Source of the DNA: Actinobacillus vicugnae
GTDB taxonomy: Bacteria > Pseudomonadota > Gammaproteobacteria > Enterobacterales > Pasteurellaceae
Assembly (NCBI RefSeq): GCF_901687125.1
Contig: NZ_CABFJY010000033.1
Location: forward strand, 112,101 to 176,100
Length of the DNA stretch: 64,000 bases
Direction of reading: 5' to 3'
Shown here piece by piece: positions 38,147 to 47,794 of the stretch. A program made the position numbers and the translations under genes. The stretch's first letter is position 1. Each line of letters starts with the position of its first letter. The notes beneath the pieces are model-generated. The model saw only the letters and a list, made by a program, of their open reading frames with translations, was not told the DNA's origin and did not search any database.

Positions 38147-38443
38147 ATGCAACAAGGCGGCGGATTAGAAATGATCGTAATTTTAGCAGTTTTCGGTCTT
38201 ATTTTTTACTTTATGATTTATCGTCCACAAGCAAAACGCCAAAAACAACAACGTGATTTACTTTCTAACCTTGCAAAAGGCGATGAAGTATTAACAAACG
38301 GTGGTTTAATCGGTCGTATCACTAAAGTAAGTGCAGAAAACGAAAATATCGTTATCGCATTAAACGACACAACAGAAGTTGTGATTTCTCGTAACTACGT
38401 GGTTGCGGTATTACCAAAAGGTCAAATGAAAGCCCTTTCTTAA
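38147..38443 (+). CDS. yajC: Sec translocon accessory subunit YajC
   Basis: This 98-aa protein has a single membrane helix (MIVILAVFGLIFYFMIYRPQAKRQK) and a short basic cytosolic domain (GDEVLTNGGLIGRI). YajC forms a complex with SecDF and YidC at the translocon. A strong ribosome site (AAGGAG) is present. It is followed by secD after 24 bp and secF after a further 10 bp. The usual upstream gene tgt is absent here. Confidence 0.97.
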   Translation: MQQGGGLEMIVILAVFGLIFYFMIYRPQAKRQKQQRDLLSNLAKGDEVLTNGGLIGRITKVSAENENIVIALNDTTEVVISRNYVVAVLPKGQMKALS

Positions 38444-38467
38444 TTTTCCTACCTTAGGGGACTTATT

Positions 38468-40315
38468 GTGTTAAATCGTTTCCCATTATGGAAGAACCTG
38501 ATGATTATTATTGTGATACTCATCGGTGGTTTATACGCTCTTCCAAACTTATATGGCGAAGATCCTTCGGTACAAATATCTGGTACTCGAGGTCAAGAAG
38601 CCACGAGCGAAACCCTCGCTCAAGTACAGGGAACATTGTCATCAATGAATATCACACCAAAATCAGCCGTTCTAGAGAACGGCTCAATTTTAGTGCGTCT
38701 TGAAAATGATGAACAACAATTACCTGCCAAAGAAAAAATTTCTGAAGTATTAGGTGACAAATTTTCGGTTGCGTTAAACCTTGCACCTGCGACGCCTAGT
38801 TGGCTAACCGATATTGGCGGTAGTCCAATGAAGCGAGGCTTAGACTTACGAGGCGGTGTGCGCTTCCTCATGGAAGTTGATATGAACACGGCTCTCACTA
38901 AACAGCAAGAAAGCTTGCAAGACAGCCTTCGTAGCGAATTACGCAAAGAAAAACTACAGTATAAAGCGGTCAAAAAAGGCGAAAATTTTGCAACTATCAT
39001 TGAATTCGCTGATGCTGACACAGCAGATAAAGCAGTTCGTTTTGTACGTCGCCAATATACTACTTTAGAAGCTGCATTTATTGATACAACAACGGTATCA
39101 TTCTCTCCTTCTGCAGATGGTTTATCTGCTTCAAGAGATATGGCAATTGAGCAAAACCTTTCTATTTTGCGTAAACGCGTGGAAGAACTCGGTGTTTCTG
39201 AGCCAACCATTCAGCGTCAAGGTGCCGATCGTATTGTAGTTGAATTGCCAGGTGTGCAAGATACGGCGCGTGCAAAAGAACTTCTTGGCGCAACCGCAAC
39301 ACTGGAATTCCGTTTAGTCAATGCAGATGCCAATGTTGAGTCTGCTTCACGCGGTATTGTGCCTGCAGATTCAGAGCTAAAATTTAGCCGTGATGGTGGC
39401 GCTGTAGTATTACGCCGTAAACCCTCTTTAGGTGGTGAACATATTATTGATGCAACCTCAGGTAAAGACGAACGTGGTTTACCGCAAGTAAGTATCAACC
39501 TTGATGCTGAAGGCGGTAATATGATGTCTGAAATTACCAAAAGTGCTGTTGGTAAACCGATGGCAACCCTTTATAGCGAATTTAAAGATTCAGGACGTAA
39601 AGACGCTCACGGTAAAGTCATTTTAGAAAAACATGAAGAAGTGATTAACGTTGCAACGATTAACTCTCGTCTTGGCAGCCAATTCCAAATCACAGGTATT
39701 AACTCACCTGCTGAAGCACAAAATCTTGCGGTATTATTACGTTCAGGTGCATTAATTGCACCAATCGTAATTGTAGAAGAACGTACAATTGGTGCATCCC
39801 TCGGTGCGGATAATGTGGCGAAAGGGATGGAAGCAGGAATGTATGGTCTAATTTTAACGATCATTTTCTGTTTAGTGTACTATAAAATGTTCGGTGTATT
39901 CGCTTCTGCAGCCCTTACCGTAAATATGATTTTAACTATTGGTTTAATGTCACTCGTTGGCGCAACGCTAACCATGCCTGGTATTGCGGGTATCGTTCTT
40001 GCGGTTGGTATGTCAGTGGATGCTAATGTATTGATTTACGAGCGTATTAAAGAAGAGTTACGTAACGGACGTTCAGTACAGCAAGCAATTCACGAAGGCT
40101 ATAATGGCGCGTTTACTTCGATTTTTGACTCGAACCTAACAACAATTTTAACCTCTTTAGTACTCTATGCGGTGGGTACAGGCCCTGTAAAAGGCTTTGC
40201 AATTACACTTGCACTAGGGGTAATGATTTCAATGTTCACTGCAATTACTGGTACTCGTATGCTCGTTAACTGGGTTTACGGTGGCAATAAACGTGTGAAA
40301 AAACTTTGGATTTAA
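38468..40315 (+). CDS. secD: Protein translocase subunit SecD
   Basis: This 615-aa RND-type membrane protein uses proton motive force to complete protein export from the periplasmic side. It has one N-terminal helix, a large periplasmic domain with the motif GLDLRGGVRFLMEVD, and five C-terminal helices with IAGIVLAVGMSVDANVLIYERIKEEL. The start is GTG (MLNRFPLWKN), with AGGGGA 6 bases upstream. Length equals E. coli SecD (615 aa). Confidence 0.98.
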   Translation: MLNRFPLWKNLMIIIVILIGGLYALPNLYGEDPSVQISGTRGQEATSETLAQVQGTLSSMNITPKSAVLENGSILVRLENDEQQLPAKEKISEVLGDKFSVALNLAPATPSWLTDIGGSPMKRGLDLRGGVRFLMEVDMNTALTKQQESLQDSLRSELRKEKLQYKAVKKGENFATIIEFADADTADKAVRFVRRQYTTLEAAFIDTTTVSFSPSADGLSASRDMAIEQNLSILRKRVEELGVSEPTIQRQGADRIVVELPGVQDTARAKELLGATATLEFRLVNADANVESASRGIVPADSELKFSRDGGAVVLRRKPSLGGEHIIDATSGKDERGLPQVSINLDAEGGNMMSEITKSAVGKPMATLYSEFKDSGRKDAHGKVILEKHEEVINVATINSRLGSQFQITGINSPAEAQNLAVLLRSGALIAPIVIVEERTIGASLGADNVAKGMEAGMYGLILTIIFCLVYYKMFGVFASAALTVNMILTIGLMSLVGATLTMPGIAGIVLAVGMSVDANVLIYERIKEELRNGRSVQQAIHEGYNGAFTSIFDSNLTTILTSLVLYAVGTGPVKGFAITLALGVMISMFTAITGTRMLVNWVYGGNKRVKKLWI

Positions 40316-40325
40316 GGTGGAATAA

Positions 40326-41297
40326 ATGGCAACTATGCAAGAAAAAGATGCGTCAGAAATTAAACTGCCGTATAAACTAATTCCATTTATGAAATATCGT
40401 TATGTCGGTTTCGTATTTTCATTAATCGTGACGACATTATGTATTTTCTCTATCGTGACCAAAGGATTTAACTGGGGTTTAGACTTTACAGGTGGTACTG
40501 TAATTGAAACCACATTCTCACAACCTGCCGATTTAGGTAAGGTTCGTGCTTTGTTGGAGCAAAACGGTTACGGCAATGCACTAGTACAAACTACAGGTAG
40601 CCAAAAAGAGCTAATGATTCGTTTACCTGCATCTGCAGGCGATATGTCGTTAGGTAATAAGATCATGGATATTGTCCACCAAGATCTTGACCCTGCTGCA
40701 ACGATTAAAAGTGTTGAATTCGTAGGACCAAATGTAGGTGAAGAACTCACTCAAGGTGCGATTTGGGCAACGCTTGCTACACTTGGAATGTTGTTACTTT
40801 ATGTCGGTACTCGTTTCGAAATCCGTTTAGCCATCGGCGGTATTCTGGCATTATTCCACGACGTATTAGTTACTATCGGTATTTTCTCATTTTTACAGAT
40901 TGAGATCGACCTTACCTTTGTGGCGGCAATTCTGTCGGTAGTAGGTTATTCATTGAATGACTCGATCGTGGTATTTGACCGAGTGCGTGAAAATTTTAGT
41001 AAAATTCGCCGTGTAACTTCACAAGAAGTGATTGATATTTCATTAAGTCAAACGCTTTCAAGAACATTAATGACCTCAGTAACCACATTATTCGTGGTCG
41101 CAGCGTTATATTGGTTTGGTGGTCCTACCATCCATAGTTTCTCACTAGCATTATTAATTGGTATCGGTTTCGGTACTTATTCATCAATCTATATTGCAAT
41201 CGGTGTCGCATTGCAACTTGGTTTAAACCGTGAACACATGGTGAAACCAGTAGTAGAAAAAGAAGGTGCAGATCAACAAGCATTTATCGATTACTAA
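40326..41297 (+). CDS. secF: Protein translocase subunit SecF
   Basis: This 323-aa partner of SecD has a first helix followed by GLDFTGGTVIETTF, then five C-terminal helices with VGYSLNDSIVVFDRVRENF. It is translated from the same operon, 10 bp after secD, with AAGGTGGAA as the ribosome site. Confidence 0.98.
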   Translation: MATMQEKDASEIKLPYKLIPFMKYRYVGFVFSLIVTTLCIFSIVTKGFNWGLDFTGGTVIETTFSQPADLGKVRALLEQNGYGNALVQTTGSQKELMIRLPASAGDMSLGNKIMDIVHQDLDPAATIKSVEFVGPNVGEELTQGAIWATLATLGMLLLYVGTRFEIRLAIGGILALFHDVLVTIGIFSFLQIEIDLTFVAAILSVVGYSLNDSIVVFDRVRENFSKIRRVTSQEVIDISLSQTLSRTLMTSVTTLFVVAALYWFGGPTIHSFSLALLIGIGFGTYSSIYIAIGVALQLGLNREHMVKPVVEKEGADQQAFIDY

Positions 41298-41354
41298 TTA
41301 CTAAGAGGGGGTAGCCTCTTGGTAAAAAAGTGAGTATAATTAATACAATTATTC

Positions 41355-41382
41355 AAAGGGGTGGAAATTTTTCCGCCCCTTT
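41355..41382 (+). terminator. Terminator after yajC-secDF
   Basis: AAAGGGGTGGAAA can pair with TTTCCGCCCCTTT (one wobble) around a short T-rich loop. Confidence 0.7.
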
Positions 41383-41400
41383 GTCGTATCTAGATTTCGG

Positions 41401-41419
41401 AATGAAATTAACTCTCATT
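41401..41419 (+). promoter_or_regulatory. Fur-like box upstream of the ferritin genes
   Basis: AATGAAATTAACTCTCATT matches 15 of 18 fixed positions of AATGAGAATNATTCTCATT, the Fur-box form I compared against, and has perfect AATGA/TCATT outer arms. It ends 36 bases before the first ferritin. Confidence 0.45.
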
Positions 41420-41455
41420 ATTTAACAAATTTTTAATATTAAATAGAGGTGTAAA

Positions 41456-41962
41456 ATGTTACAGCAAAAAATCATTGATAAACTCAATGAACAAATCAAC
41501 TTAGAGTTCTACTCTTCAAATGTTTATTTACAAATGTCTGCATGGTGTTCAAAAAACGGTTTTGCTGGTGCAGCAAATTTCTTACTTCGTCACGCCGATG
41601 AAGAATTAGAGCATATGCAAAAATTATTTGATTATGTGTGTGAAACAGGCGCAATGCCATTATTAGGTCAAATTGAAGCTCCTCGCAAAGAATATTCGTC
41701 ACTTAAAGAATTATTTGATGTGGTATCTGAGCACGAAAAACACGTTACAGCTAAAATCAACGAATTAGTAGAAGTAACCTTCGCAGCAAAAGATTATTCA
41801 ACCTTTAATTTCTTACAATGGTATGTTGCGGAACAACATGAAGAAGAAAAATTATTCGGTGAAATTTTAGATAAGTTTGCAGTGGCAGGCGAAAGCAATA
41901 AATCACTCTACTTTATCGATAAAGACTTAGAAACCTTAGATCAATCACAAGGAGCAGCATAA
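41456..41962 (+). CDS. ftnA: Non-haem ferritin (FtnA), first of a tandem pair
   Basis: This 168-aa four-helix ferritin oxidises Fe(II) and stores it in a 24-subunit shell. Ferroxidase ligands are visible: Glu in [16 protein letters not shown], ExxH in ELEHMQKLF, and Glu/Gln in [11 protein letters not shown]. Its stop codon overlaps the next ATG (TAATG), so the two subunits are translationally coupled. The two proteins share most core residues but differ in the C-terminal tail, so they may co-assemble. Confidence 0.95.
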   Translation: MLQQKIIDKLNEQINLEFYSSNVYLQMSAWCSKNGFAGAANFLLRHADEELEHMQKLFDYVCETGAMPLLGQIEAPRKEYSSLKELFDVVSEHEKHVTAKINELVEVTFAAKDYSTFNFLQWYVAEQHEEEKLFGEILDKFAVAGESNKSLYFIDKDLETLDQSQGAA

Positions 41963-42459
41963 TGTTATCACCAGCAATCATCAAACATTTAAACGACCAA
42001 TTAAATTTAGAATTTTATTCTTCAAATGTGTATTTACAAATGTCGGCATGGGCGGATAACAATGGTTTCCCTGGTGCAGCAAAATTTTTAAAAGCACACG
42101 CAACAGAAGAAATGGAACATATGCGTCGTTTATTTACTTATTTAAACGAAACAGGTTCACTTGCAGAAATCTATACAATTGAATCACCAAAAGCTGAATA
42201 TGATTCATTAAAATCATTATTTGAAATTGTATTAGATCACGAAAAACATGTGACGGCTTCCATCAATAAATTAGTAGAAGTAACCTTTGATGCAAAAGAT
42301 TATTCATCATTTAACTTCTTACAATGGTATGTCGCAGAACAGCATGAAGAAGAATTTCTATTTAATTCAATTTTAAATAAATTCAAACTATTAGGCGAAG
42401 ATGGCAAATCTTTATACTATATTGACAAAGATTTAGAACAGCTTGCTGGCTCGCACTAA
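41962..42459 (+). CDS. Non-haem ferritin, second of the tandem pair
   Basis: This 165-aa ferritin has the same ligand pattern as its neighbour ([37 protein letters not shown]). The ribosome site (AGGAG) is inside the end of the first ferritin gene and the start codon overlaps its stop. Paired ftn genes are known in Pasteurellaceae. Each protein keeps a full ferroxidase centre, so neither looks like a degenerate partner. Confidence 0.95.
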   Translation: MLSPAIIKHLNDQLNLEFYSSNVYLQMSAWADNNGFPGAAKFLKAHATEEMEHMRRLFTYLNETGSLAEIYTIESPKAEYDSLKSLFEIVLDHEKHVTASINKLVEVTFDAKDYSSFNFLQWYVAEQHEEEFLFNSILNKFKLLGEDGKSLYYIDKDLEQLAGSH

Positions 42460-42545
42460 TTCGCTATTACAAGCGGTCAAATTTCCCTCATTTTTTGCAT
42501 ATCACCAATTTTTGCGGAAATTTGACCGCTTATTTTATTGCGCTT

Positions 42546-42561
42546 ACGCAAACGTTTGCTT
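42546..42561. promoter_or_regulatory. PurR operator upstream of the purine permease
   Basis: ACGCAAACGTTTGCTT matches the PurR consensus core (ACGCAAACGTTTNC) and lies 68 bp before the permease gene. An almost identical site precedes the permease at 52076-53368. Confidence 0.75.
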
Positions 42562-42628
42562 ATTGAAGCAGTTTTCGGTAAAATTCGCCGCTTAAAATTT
42601 CTATTTGTTTATTTGAGGTTTTCATTTT

Positions 42629-43930
42629 ATGTCTTTGTTTAAGTTTGAAGAACGTGGCGCCAACACTCGCCAAGAAATTATTGCGGGTTTAACCACGTTC
42701 TTAGCGATGGTCTATTCGGTGATTGTTGTACCAGGCATGTTAAGTCAAGCAGGTTTCCCAGCCGAGTCAGTATTTATTGCAACTTGTTTAGTTTCTGGCT
42801 TAGGTTCAATCTTAATTGGTTTATGGGCAAATGCGCCAATGGCAATTGGCTGTGCAATTTCTTTAACCGCATTTACCGCTTTTAGTTTAGTGCTTGGTCA
42901 AGGTATCTCAACTCCTGTCGCCCTTGGTGCAATCTTCCTGATGGGGGTGCTATTTACGCTTATTTCGGTAACAGGTGTTCGAGCATGGATCTTACGTAAC
43001 CTTCCTGCAAGCATTGCACATGGTGCGGGTATCGGTATCGGTTTATTTTTACTGTTAATCGCAGCAAATGGCGTAGGGTTAGTGGTTGGTAATCAGGCTG
43101 GCTTACCTGTAAAAATGGGTGATTTCACTTCATTCCCTGTCATTATGGCGCTACTTGGTTTAGCCGCAATCATTGGTTTAGAACGCTTAAAAGTGAAAGG
43201 CTCAATCCTTTGGGTGATTATTGCGATTACCATTATCGCGTTAATTTTTGACCCGAATGTAAAATATATAAGCTTTTTCAAAATGCCTAGCTTCGGCGAA
43301 AACTCTCAATTCTTAAATCTAGATGTGATAGGAGCCTTAAATACAGCAATTCTTCCTGTGGTATTCGCTTTAGTGATGACAGCAATCTTTGATGCGACAG
43401 GTACAATTCGTGCGGTGGCAGGCCAAGCAAACCTGTTAGATAAAGACGGTCAAATTATCAATGGTGATAAGGCTTTAACCTCAGACTCATTAGGTTCTGT
43501 GCTGTCTGGTTTATTCGGTACAGCGCCTGCTGCGGTATATATTGAATCAGCAACAGGCACAGCAGTAGGTGGTAAAACAGGTTTAACTGCCGTAGTGGTG
43601 GGGATTGGTTTTTTATTAATGCTATTTTTCCAACCGCTTGCTTTCTTAGTACCCAATTATGCAACAGCACCTGCATTAATGTACGTAGGTTTATTAATGC
43701 TAAGCAATGTATCAAAACTTGATTTTGATGACTTTATCGGCGCAATGTCTGGCTTAGTTTGTGCAGTATTTATTGTATTAACGGCAAATATCGTAACGGG
43801 GATTATGTTAGGCTTTGCAACCTTAGTTATCGGTCGAATTATTTCAGGTGAATTTAAAAAACTGAATATTGGCACGATAATTATTGCCATTGCTCTCGTT
43901 GCATTCTATGCATTTGAATTAGCAATTTAA
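42629..43930 (+). CDS. Purine permease, NCS2/AzgA subfamily (adenine/guanine/hypoxanthine type)
   Basis: This 433-aa polytopic membrane protein is a nucleobase:proton symporter of the AzgA-like (COG2252) branch. Signatures are [25 protein letters not shown] at the N-terminus, [22 protein letters not shown] near residue 75, and [33 protein letters not shown] near residue 300. A PurR operator upstream supports purine transport. Adenine versus guanine/hypoxanthine preference cannot be read from sequence. It is monocistronic, ending at an inverted USS pair. Confidence 0.9.
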   Translation: MSLFKFEERGANTRQEIIAGLTTFLAMVYSVIVVPGMLSQAGFPAESVFIATCLVSGLGSILIGLWANAPMAIGCAISLTAFTAFSLVLGQGISTPVALGAIFLMGVLFTLISVTGVRAWILRNLPASIAHGAGIGIGLFLLLIAANGVGLVVGNQAGLPVKMGDFTSFPVIMALLGLAAIIGLERLKVKGSILWVIIAITIIALIFDPNVKYISFFKMPSFGENSQFLNLDVIGALNTAILPVVFALVMTAIFDATGTIRAVAGQANLLDKDGQIINGDKALTSDSLGSVLSGLFGTAPAAVYIESATGTAVGGKTGLTAVVVGIGFLLMLFFQPLAFLVPNYATAPALMYVGLLMLSNVSKLDFDDFIGAMSGLVCAVFIVLTANIVTGIMLGFATLVIGRIISGEFKKLNIGTIIIAIALVAFYAFELAI

Positions 43931-43941
43931 TCTCAAAAAAA

Positions 43942-43980
43942 GACCGCTTGTAAGGCTTTTTTATTACCTTACAAGCGGTC
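43942..43980. terminator. Bidirectional terminator formed by two inverted USS
   Basis: GACCGCTTGTAAGG and CCTTACAAGCGGTC form a perfect 14-bp stem, with A and T runs outside, between convergent permease and maf genes. Each arm holds a full uptake-signal core. Confidence 0.8.
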
Positions 43981-43987
43981 AAATTTT

Positions 43988-44578
43988 TTATAAAATTTGC
44001 ACACCACACTGCTTTAACAATTCTGCCGTTTCACACACTGGCAAGCCCATCACCCCCGTAAAACTGCCTGATAATTGCGCCACAAATACTCCACCTAACT
44101 GTTGAATACCATAAGCGCCCGCTTTATCCATCGGTTCTCCCGTTGCGATATAAGCATGAATTTCTGCATCAGTTAATGTTCGAAAACATACTTCACTGGT
44201 TTGCAAACATTCAAATTGTTTGCTTTGATAGCTGACACAGACGGCGGTGAATACTTGATGTGTTCTACCTGAAAGCATTTTTAACATCGCAAAAGCGTCT
44301 TGCTCGTCTTTAGGCTTGCCCAGAATTTTCCCATCAATTGAGACGGTCGTGTCTGCGGTTAATATCGGATATTCAGCAAAATTTTGTGCCATTCTGACCT
44401 CTTGTGCGGCTTGATTTTTTTGCTGTGCAATACGCAAGCAATATTCCGAAGCCTTTTCGTTTAAAAGTGGGGTTTCATCAATTTCACTCGCTAGACGAAG
44501 TAAATTCAAACCTAAGTTTTGTAATAATTCCCAACGACGAGGGCTATTTGATGCGAGGTATATCGGTTGATTTTTCAT
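43988..44578 (-). CDS. Maf-family nucleoside triphosphate pyrophosphatase (YhdE-type)
   Basis: This 196-aa house-cleaning enzyme hydrolyses non-canonical or pyrimidine NTPs to NMP. Motifs are LASNSPRRWELLQNLGL at the N-terminus, ILTADTTVSIDGKILGKPKDEQDAFAMLKMLSGRTHQVFTAV near residue 75, and KAGAYGIQQLGGVFV near residue 155. The pattern fits the dTTP/UTP-acting YhdE group rather than YceF, by motif impression only. Its leader lies against the divergent AhpD-like gene. Confidence 0.9.
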   Translation of the reverse strand: MKNQPIYLASNSPRRWELLQNLGLNLLRLASEIDETPLLNEKASEYCLRIAQQKNQAAQEVRMAQNFAEYPILTADTTVSIDGKILGKPKDEQDAFAMLKMLSGRTHQVFTAVCVSYQSKQFECLQTSEVCFRTLTDAEIHAYIATGEPMDKAGAYGIQQLGGVFVAQLSGSFTGVMGLPVCETAELLKQCGVQIL

Positions 44579-44746
44579 TGGCGTCTATCCTTTTTATTAT
44601 TTCTTATAGAATTTTTTGTTATATCAAAGAGGGATTAATATCAGAAAATTGTTCAAAAAACTTTGCATTTAAGGGAAGTTAACCTTTATTATTCCACAAA
44701 ATAGATTTAAATCTATCAAGACTGCTTAGGATAAAGGAACTTATAC

Positions 44747-45289
44747 ATGTCAAAATTTCAAATTCATACTATCGAAACCGCACCAGAAGCCACACAAGAA
44801 GCATTAAAAGCTGTACAGCAAGCTAATGGTTTTATTCCAAACTTAATCGGCGTATTAGCCAATGCGCCAACTGCATTAGAAACTTACCGCACCGTAGGTG
44901 GCATTAATGGTCGTAATAGCTTAACAGCACTTGAGCGTGAAGTGGTACAAATTACCGCTGCAGTAGTAAATGGCTGTGGTTTCTGTGTTGCAGGTCATAC
45001 TAAAATTTCATTAAAAGCGTTAAATGCACCAAAAGAAATCGTTGATCAAATTCGCGCTACCGCACGTATTTCTGATCCCAAATTAGATACTTTGGCGCGT
45101 TTCACGCTGGCAGTAATGTTACAAAAAGCAAAATTAACGGATGCGCAATTACAAGCGTTTTTCAATGCAGGTTATAACCAACAAAATGCGATTGATGTGA
45201 TTTTAGGAGTAAGCCTTGCAACTTTATGTAACTACGTAAATAACATTGCAGAAACGCCAATCAATCTAGAATTACAAGACTTTGCATAG
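44747..45289 (+). CDS. AhpD-like carboxymuconolactone decarboxylase-family protein
   Basis: This 180-aa alkylhydroperoxidase-like helical protein has the CxxC-x3-H redox motif GCGFCVAGHTKIS near residue 80, preceded by EREVVQITAAVVN. Proteins of this type are usually peroxidase partners or of unknown substrate. It is monocistronic, followed by a terminator and a stretch of decayed genes. Confidence 0.85.
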   Translation: MSKFQIHTIETAPEATQEALKAVQQANGFIPNLIGVLANAPTALETYRTVGGINGRNSLTALEREVVQITAAVVNGCGFCVAGHTKISLKALNAPKEIVDQIRATARISDPKLDTLARFTLAVMLQKAKLTDAQLQAFFNAGYNQQNAIDVILGVSLATLCNYVNNIAETPINLELQDFA

Positions 45290-45300
45290 TGCAAATTAAG

Positions 45301-45318
45301 GGTGCGCTACAGCGCACC
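45301..45318 (+). terminator. Terminator after the AhpD-like gene
   Basis: GGTGCGCT and AGCGCACC form a perfect stem with a 2-base nominal loop, followed by TTCTTGTT. Confidence 0.6.
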
Positions 45319-45454
45319 TTCTTGTTATCCGCTTAATCTCCATCTTTTCCGCTAAATAATCGCTCACCCAATACTTAAGCAACATCGCAATACCTCCGTC
45401 CACTAATATGAAATTGAGCTAGGTATTTGTGTCATTTGTGATGAAGACTAGTTA
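45319..45454 (-). other. Gene-poor stretch with a possible TetR-type C-terminal fragment
   Basis: No complete gene is seen. In one minus-strand frame a short open stretch (45296-45418) reads FILVDGGIAMLLKYWVSD and a further EIKRI-ending helix. This resembles the last helices of TetR-family regulators. It has no start, and a stop lies immediately upstream. It may be a remnant, or chance. Confidence 0.2.
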
Positions 45455-45641
45455 GCTCTAAAGCATTTTGTTACTGAAGGAAATTTAGTGGTGTTATATG
45501 TGCATAGTAAATTAAACGCACAAAATAAAAGGGAAGCCATGGTGGATTTACCGCTTTGATCAAAGCGGTAAAATTGTTGAGCACAGGGATGTAATCCAAC
45601 CTGTTTCAGAAAAAACCGAAAGCGGTCGTAGTATGTTCTAA
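45455..45641 (+). pseudogene. Remnant of a SnoaL-like/NTF2-fold protein gene
   Basis: The plus strand reads ALKHFVTEGNLVVLYVHSKL and then NKREAMVDL in one frame. A shift (two bases missing, or one extra) follows near 45550, after which RFDQSGKIVEHRDVIQPVSE and then ...SGRSMF-stop continue. Together this is the C-terminal half of a SnoaL-like (nuclear transport factor 2 family) protein. The frame is closed upstream by TAG at 45449, so the N-terminal half is lost. The shift point lies in a USS-like string (CCGCTTTGATCAAAGCGG). From 45642 to 45803 only AT-rich DNA with partial USS copies is seen. Confidence 0.65.
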
Positions 45642-45803
45642 TCTCTCAATAAATAAGCGGTCTATTTTTACTAAAAATTTCGGTATCATGTAACAATTAC
45701 ACAGAACCCGTCTCTATATCATTGAAACAAATTCGCATTTTTGTGCATTTGCTACATCATTTCGTAAAAATTTGCAAAATAAACCGCTTAATTTATCTCT
45801 CAT

Positions 45804-46244
45804 TTAAGTAAAATCACGACGATATTGAATCATGCCTGTTTTCCTTGCTACTTGATTATACAATGCCTGAGCCTGTAAATTATCTTGAGCTGTTAGCCAA
45901 TAAACTCGGTTTAATTGATTATCTGTAGCATATTGATAAACTGTTTCAATTAATTGTCGGGCCACACCTTTTCTTCTTGCTTCTTCGCTTACAAACAAAT
46001 CTTCTAAATAGCAACTATCGGTATTGTTCCATGTGTTAGGGTGAATCACAATGTGAGTAAATCCTAATAAATGACCGTGCTCATTAAAAGCACCGAATCC
46101 TTTTACAGTTTTCGTTTGAGTAACCTTCCGCCATGTTTCATTCGAAACCGAATCACATAATGAGGTTTGATAAAATTGTAAATATTTCTGCCATAACGTA
46201 TACCAACCTGCGTAATCTGATGATTGTAATAGACGAATTTCCAT
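45804..46244 (-). CDS. GNAT-family N-acetyltransferase
   Basis: This 146-aa acetyl-CoA-dependent acetyltransferase has motif A near residue 85 (LEDLFVSEEARRKGVARQLIE, containing the R-x-x-G-x-A acetyl-CoA loop) and the C-terminal VYWLTAQDNLQAQALYNQVARKTGMIQYRRD. Start MEIRLLQSSDYAGW at 46244 is chosen, with AAGAAAG before it; the longer frame begins at a TTG without support. Substrate is unknown. It follows thiI downstream on the same strand by about 80 bp, with USS copies in the gap. Confidence 0.88.
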   Translation of the reverse strand: MEIRLLQSSDYAGWYTLWQKYLQFYQTSLCDSVSNETWRKVTQTKTVKGFGAFNEHGHLLGFTHIVIHPNTWNNTDSCYLEDLFVSEEARRKGVARQLIETVYQYATDNQLNRVYWLTAQDNLQAQALYNQVARKTGMIQYRRDFT

Positions 46245-46327
46245 AATCTTTCTTATAAATAAGCGGTCATTTTCAGTAAAAACTTGCAAAAGTTTAACCA
46301 AAAATAACCGCTTACAAAAGCCTACCT

Positions 46328-47776
46328 TTAGAAACGGAACACCTTTACATTGCTAAAACCATTTTCTTTAAGATAAAGCGCTTGTAATTTGCTCATTACC
46401 CCACGCTGGCAATAAAGTAAATAGTTTTTCGATTGATCTAATGTTGCAAACTGGCTCGAAAGTTTGTAGAACGGCATTAATTTCACTTCCACACCTGCTA
46501 AACCAAATGGCGCTTCATCGGTTTCTTCTGGGCTACGAATATCTAAAATAATATCGTTTTCCGTCAATGCCGAAGTGGTTTCAACCGAGACAACCTCTTG
46601 TTCGGTTTGCTGAGCAATTTCACGAATATCAAGGAACTGTGCATTTTCGACCGCTTGTTCTAGCACTGCAAAATCAAAATTACCTTCTTCCTCAACAATT
46701 TTGCTTTCAACGGCTTTCACTGTCGGATTTTTTGAAATCACGCCACAAAATTCCGGCATTGATTTGGCAATATCATCGGTACCGATTTCTTTCGCCATGG
46801 CGATAATTTGCTCTTTATCATGTGTAATTAATGGACGTAGCACTAATGTATCAGACACTTTATCAATTAAACGTAAATTGGTGAGTGTTTGGCTAGAAAC
46901 TTGCCCTAGCGCTTCGCCCGTTACAATTGCTTGAATATCAAAACGCTCAGCAATTTTGCTTGCCGCACGCACCATCATACGTTTTAGCACCACCCCCATT
47001 TGACCATTATCGACTTTCTCTAAAATTTCGCCGACCACATTTTCAAAGTTGATTGCAACAAAACGCACTTTGTGCGAGGTGCTATAACGGCTCCAAATAT
47101 GATATGCCATCTGTTTCACACCTATTTCATGCGCTGCACCACCTAAATTAAAGAAGCAGTAATGCACTCGAGAGCCACGGCGAATCAACATATAACTTGA
47201 AACACCCGAATCAAAGCCACCTGAAATCAGTGATAACACATCTTCTTGCGTACCAATTGGATAACCACCTAAACCTTCATGACGTGCGTTGATCAACAAC
47301 ATCTTATCGCCGTCAATATCAATTCGCACTGTCACATCTGGCTTAGTAAGTTTTACTCGAGCCGATTCGATATGTTGATTTAAGCCACCACCCACGTATT
47401 TTTCTACGTCTAACGAGTGGAATTCGTGTTTACCTTTACGGCGTACACGTACGCAGAACGTTTTACCTTCTAATTCATCACGCACTTTTGCTAGCGTATT
47501 TTCAAAAATATCGTGCATGGTACTAAATGGCATTTCTTCCACTTCTAAAATATGGTGAATACCTGGTGTGCGCTTGAGTAAATCTAACACCATTGGTGCT
47601 TCTTCTGCGACTTTGGCACGCACTTCAATAAAGTCCCAGTTACGAATGACTGCGACATTTTCCGTTTCACGTAATAACACATTACGAATATTTGAGGTTA
47701 AAATTTTGATAAAGCGTTTACGAACCGAATCGCTTTTAATCATAATTTCAGGGAAAAGTTTAATAATAAATTTCAT
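46328..47776 (-). CDS. thiI: tRNA 4-thiouridine synthase ThiI, with rhodanese domain
   Basis: This 482-aa enzyme makes 4-thiouridine at tRNA position 8 and, in many bacteria, supplies sulfur for the thiamine thiazole ring. Domains are NFLD/THUMP (about 1-165), a PP-loop ATPase with [13 protein letters not shown] near 185, and a C-terminal rhodanese domain from about 385. The two redox cysteines are in MPEFCGVIS (near 344) and [11 protein letters not shown] (near 457). The presence of the rhodanese domain matches the E. coli type. It is flanked downstream by GNAT and upstream by an inverted repeat. Confidence 0.96.
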   Translation of the reverse strand: MKFIIKLFPEIMIKSDSVRKRFIKILTSNIRNVLLRETENVAVIRNWDFIEVRAKVAEEAPMVLDLLKRTPGIHHILEVEEMPFSTMHDIFENTLAKVRDELEGKTFCVRVRRKGKHEFHSLDVEKYVGGGLNQHIESARVKLTKPDVTVRIDIDGDKMLLINARHEGLGGYPIGTQEDVLSLISGGFDSGVSSYMLIRRGSRVHYCFFNLGGAAHEIGVKQMAYHIWSRYSTSHKVRFVAINFENVVGEILEKVDNGQMGVVLKRMMVRAASKIAERFDIQAIVTGEALGQVSSQTLTNLRLIDKVSDTLVLRPLITHDKEQIIAMAKEIGTDDIAKSMPEFCGVISKNPTVKAVESKIVEEEGNFDFAVLEQAVENAQFLDIREIAQQTEQEVVSVETTSALTENDIILDIRSPEETDEAPFGLAGVEVKLMPFYKLSSQFATLDQSKNYLLYCQRGVMSKLQALYLKENGFSNVKVFRF

Positions 47777-47794
47777 AGTTCAACTAAAAGAATA

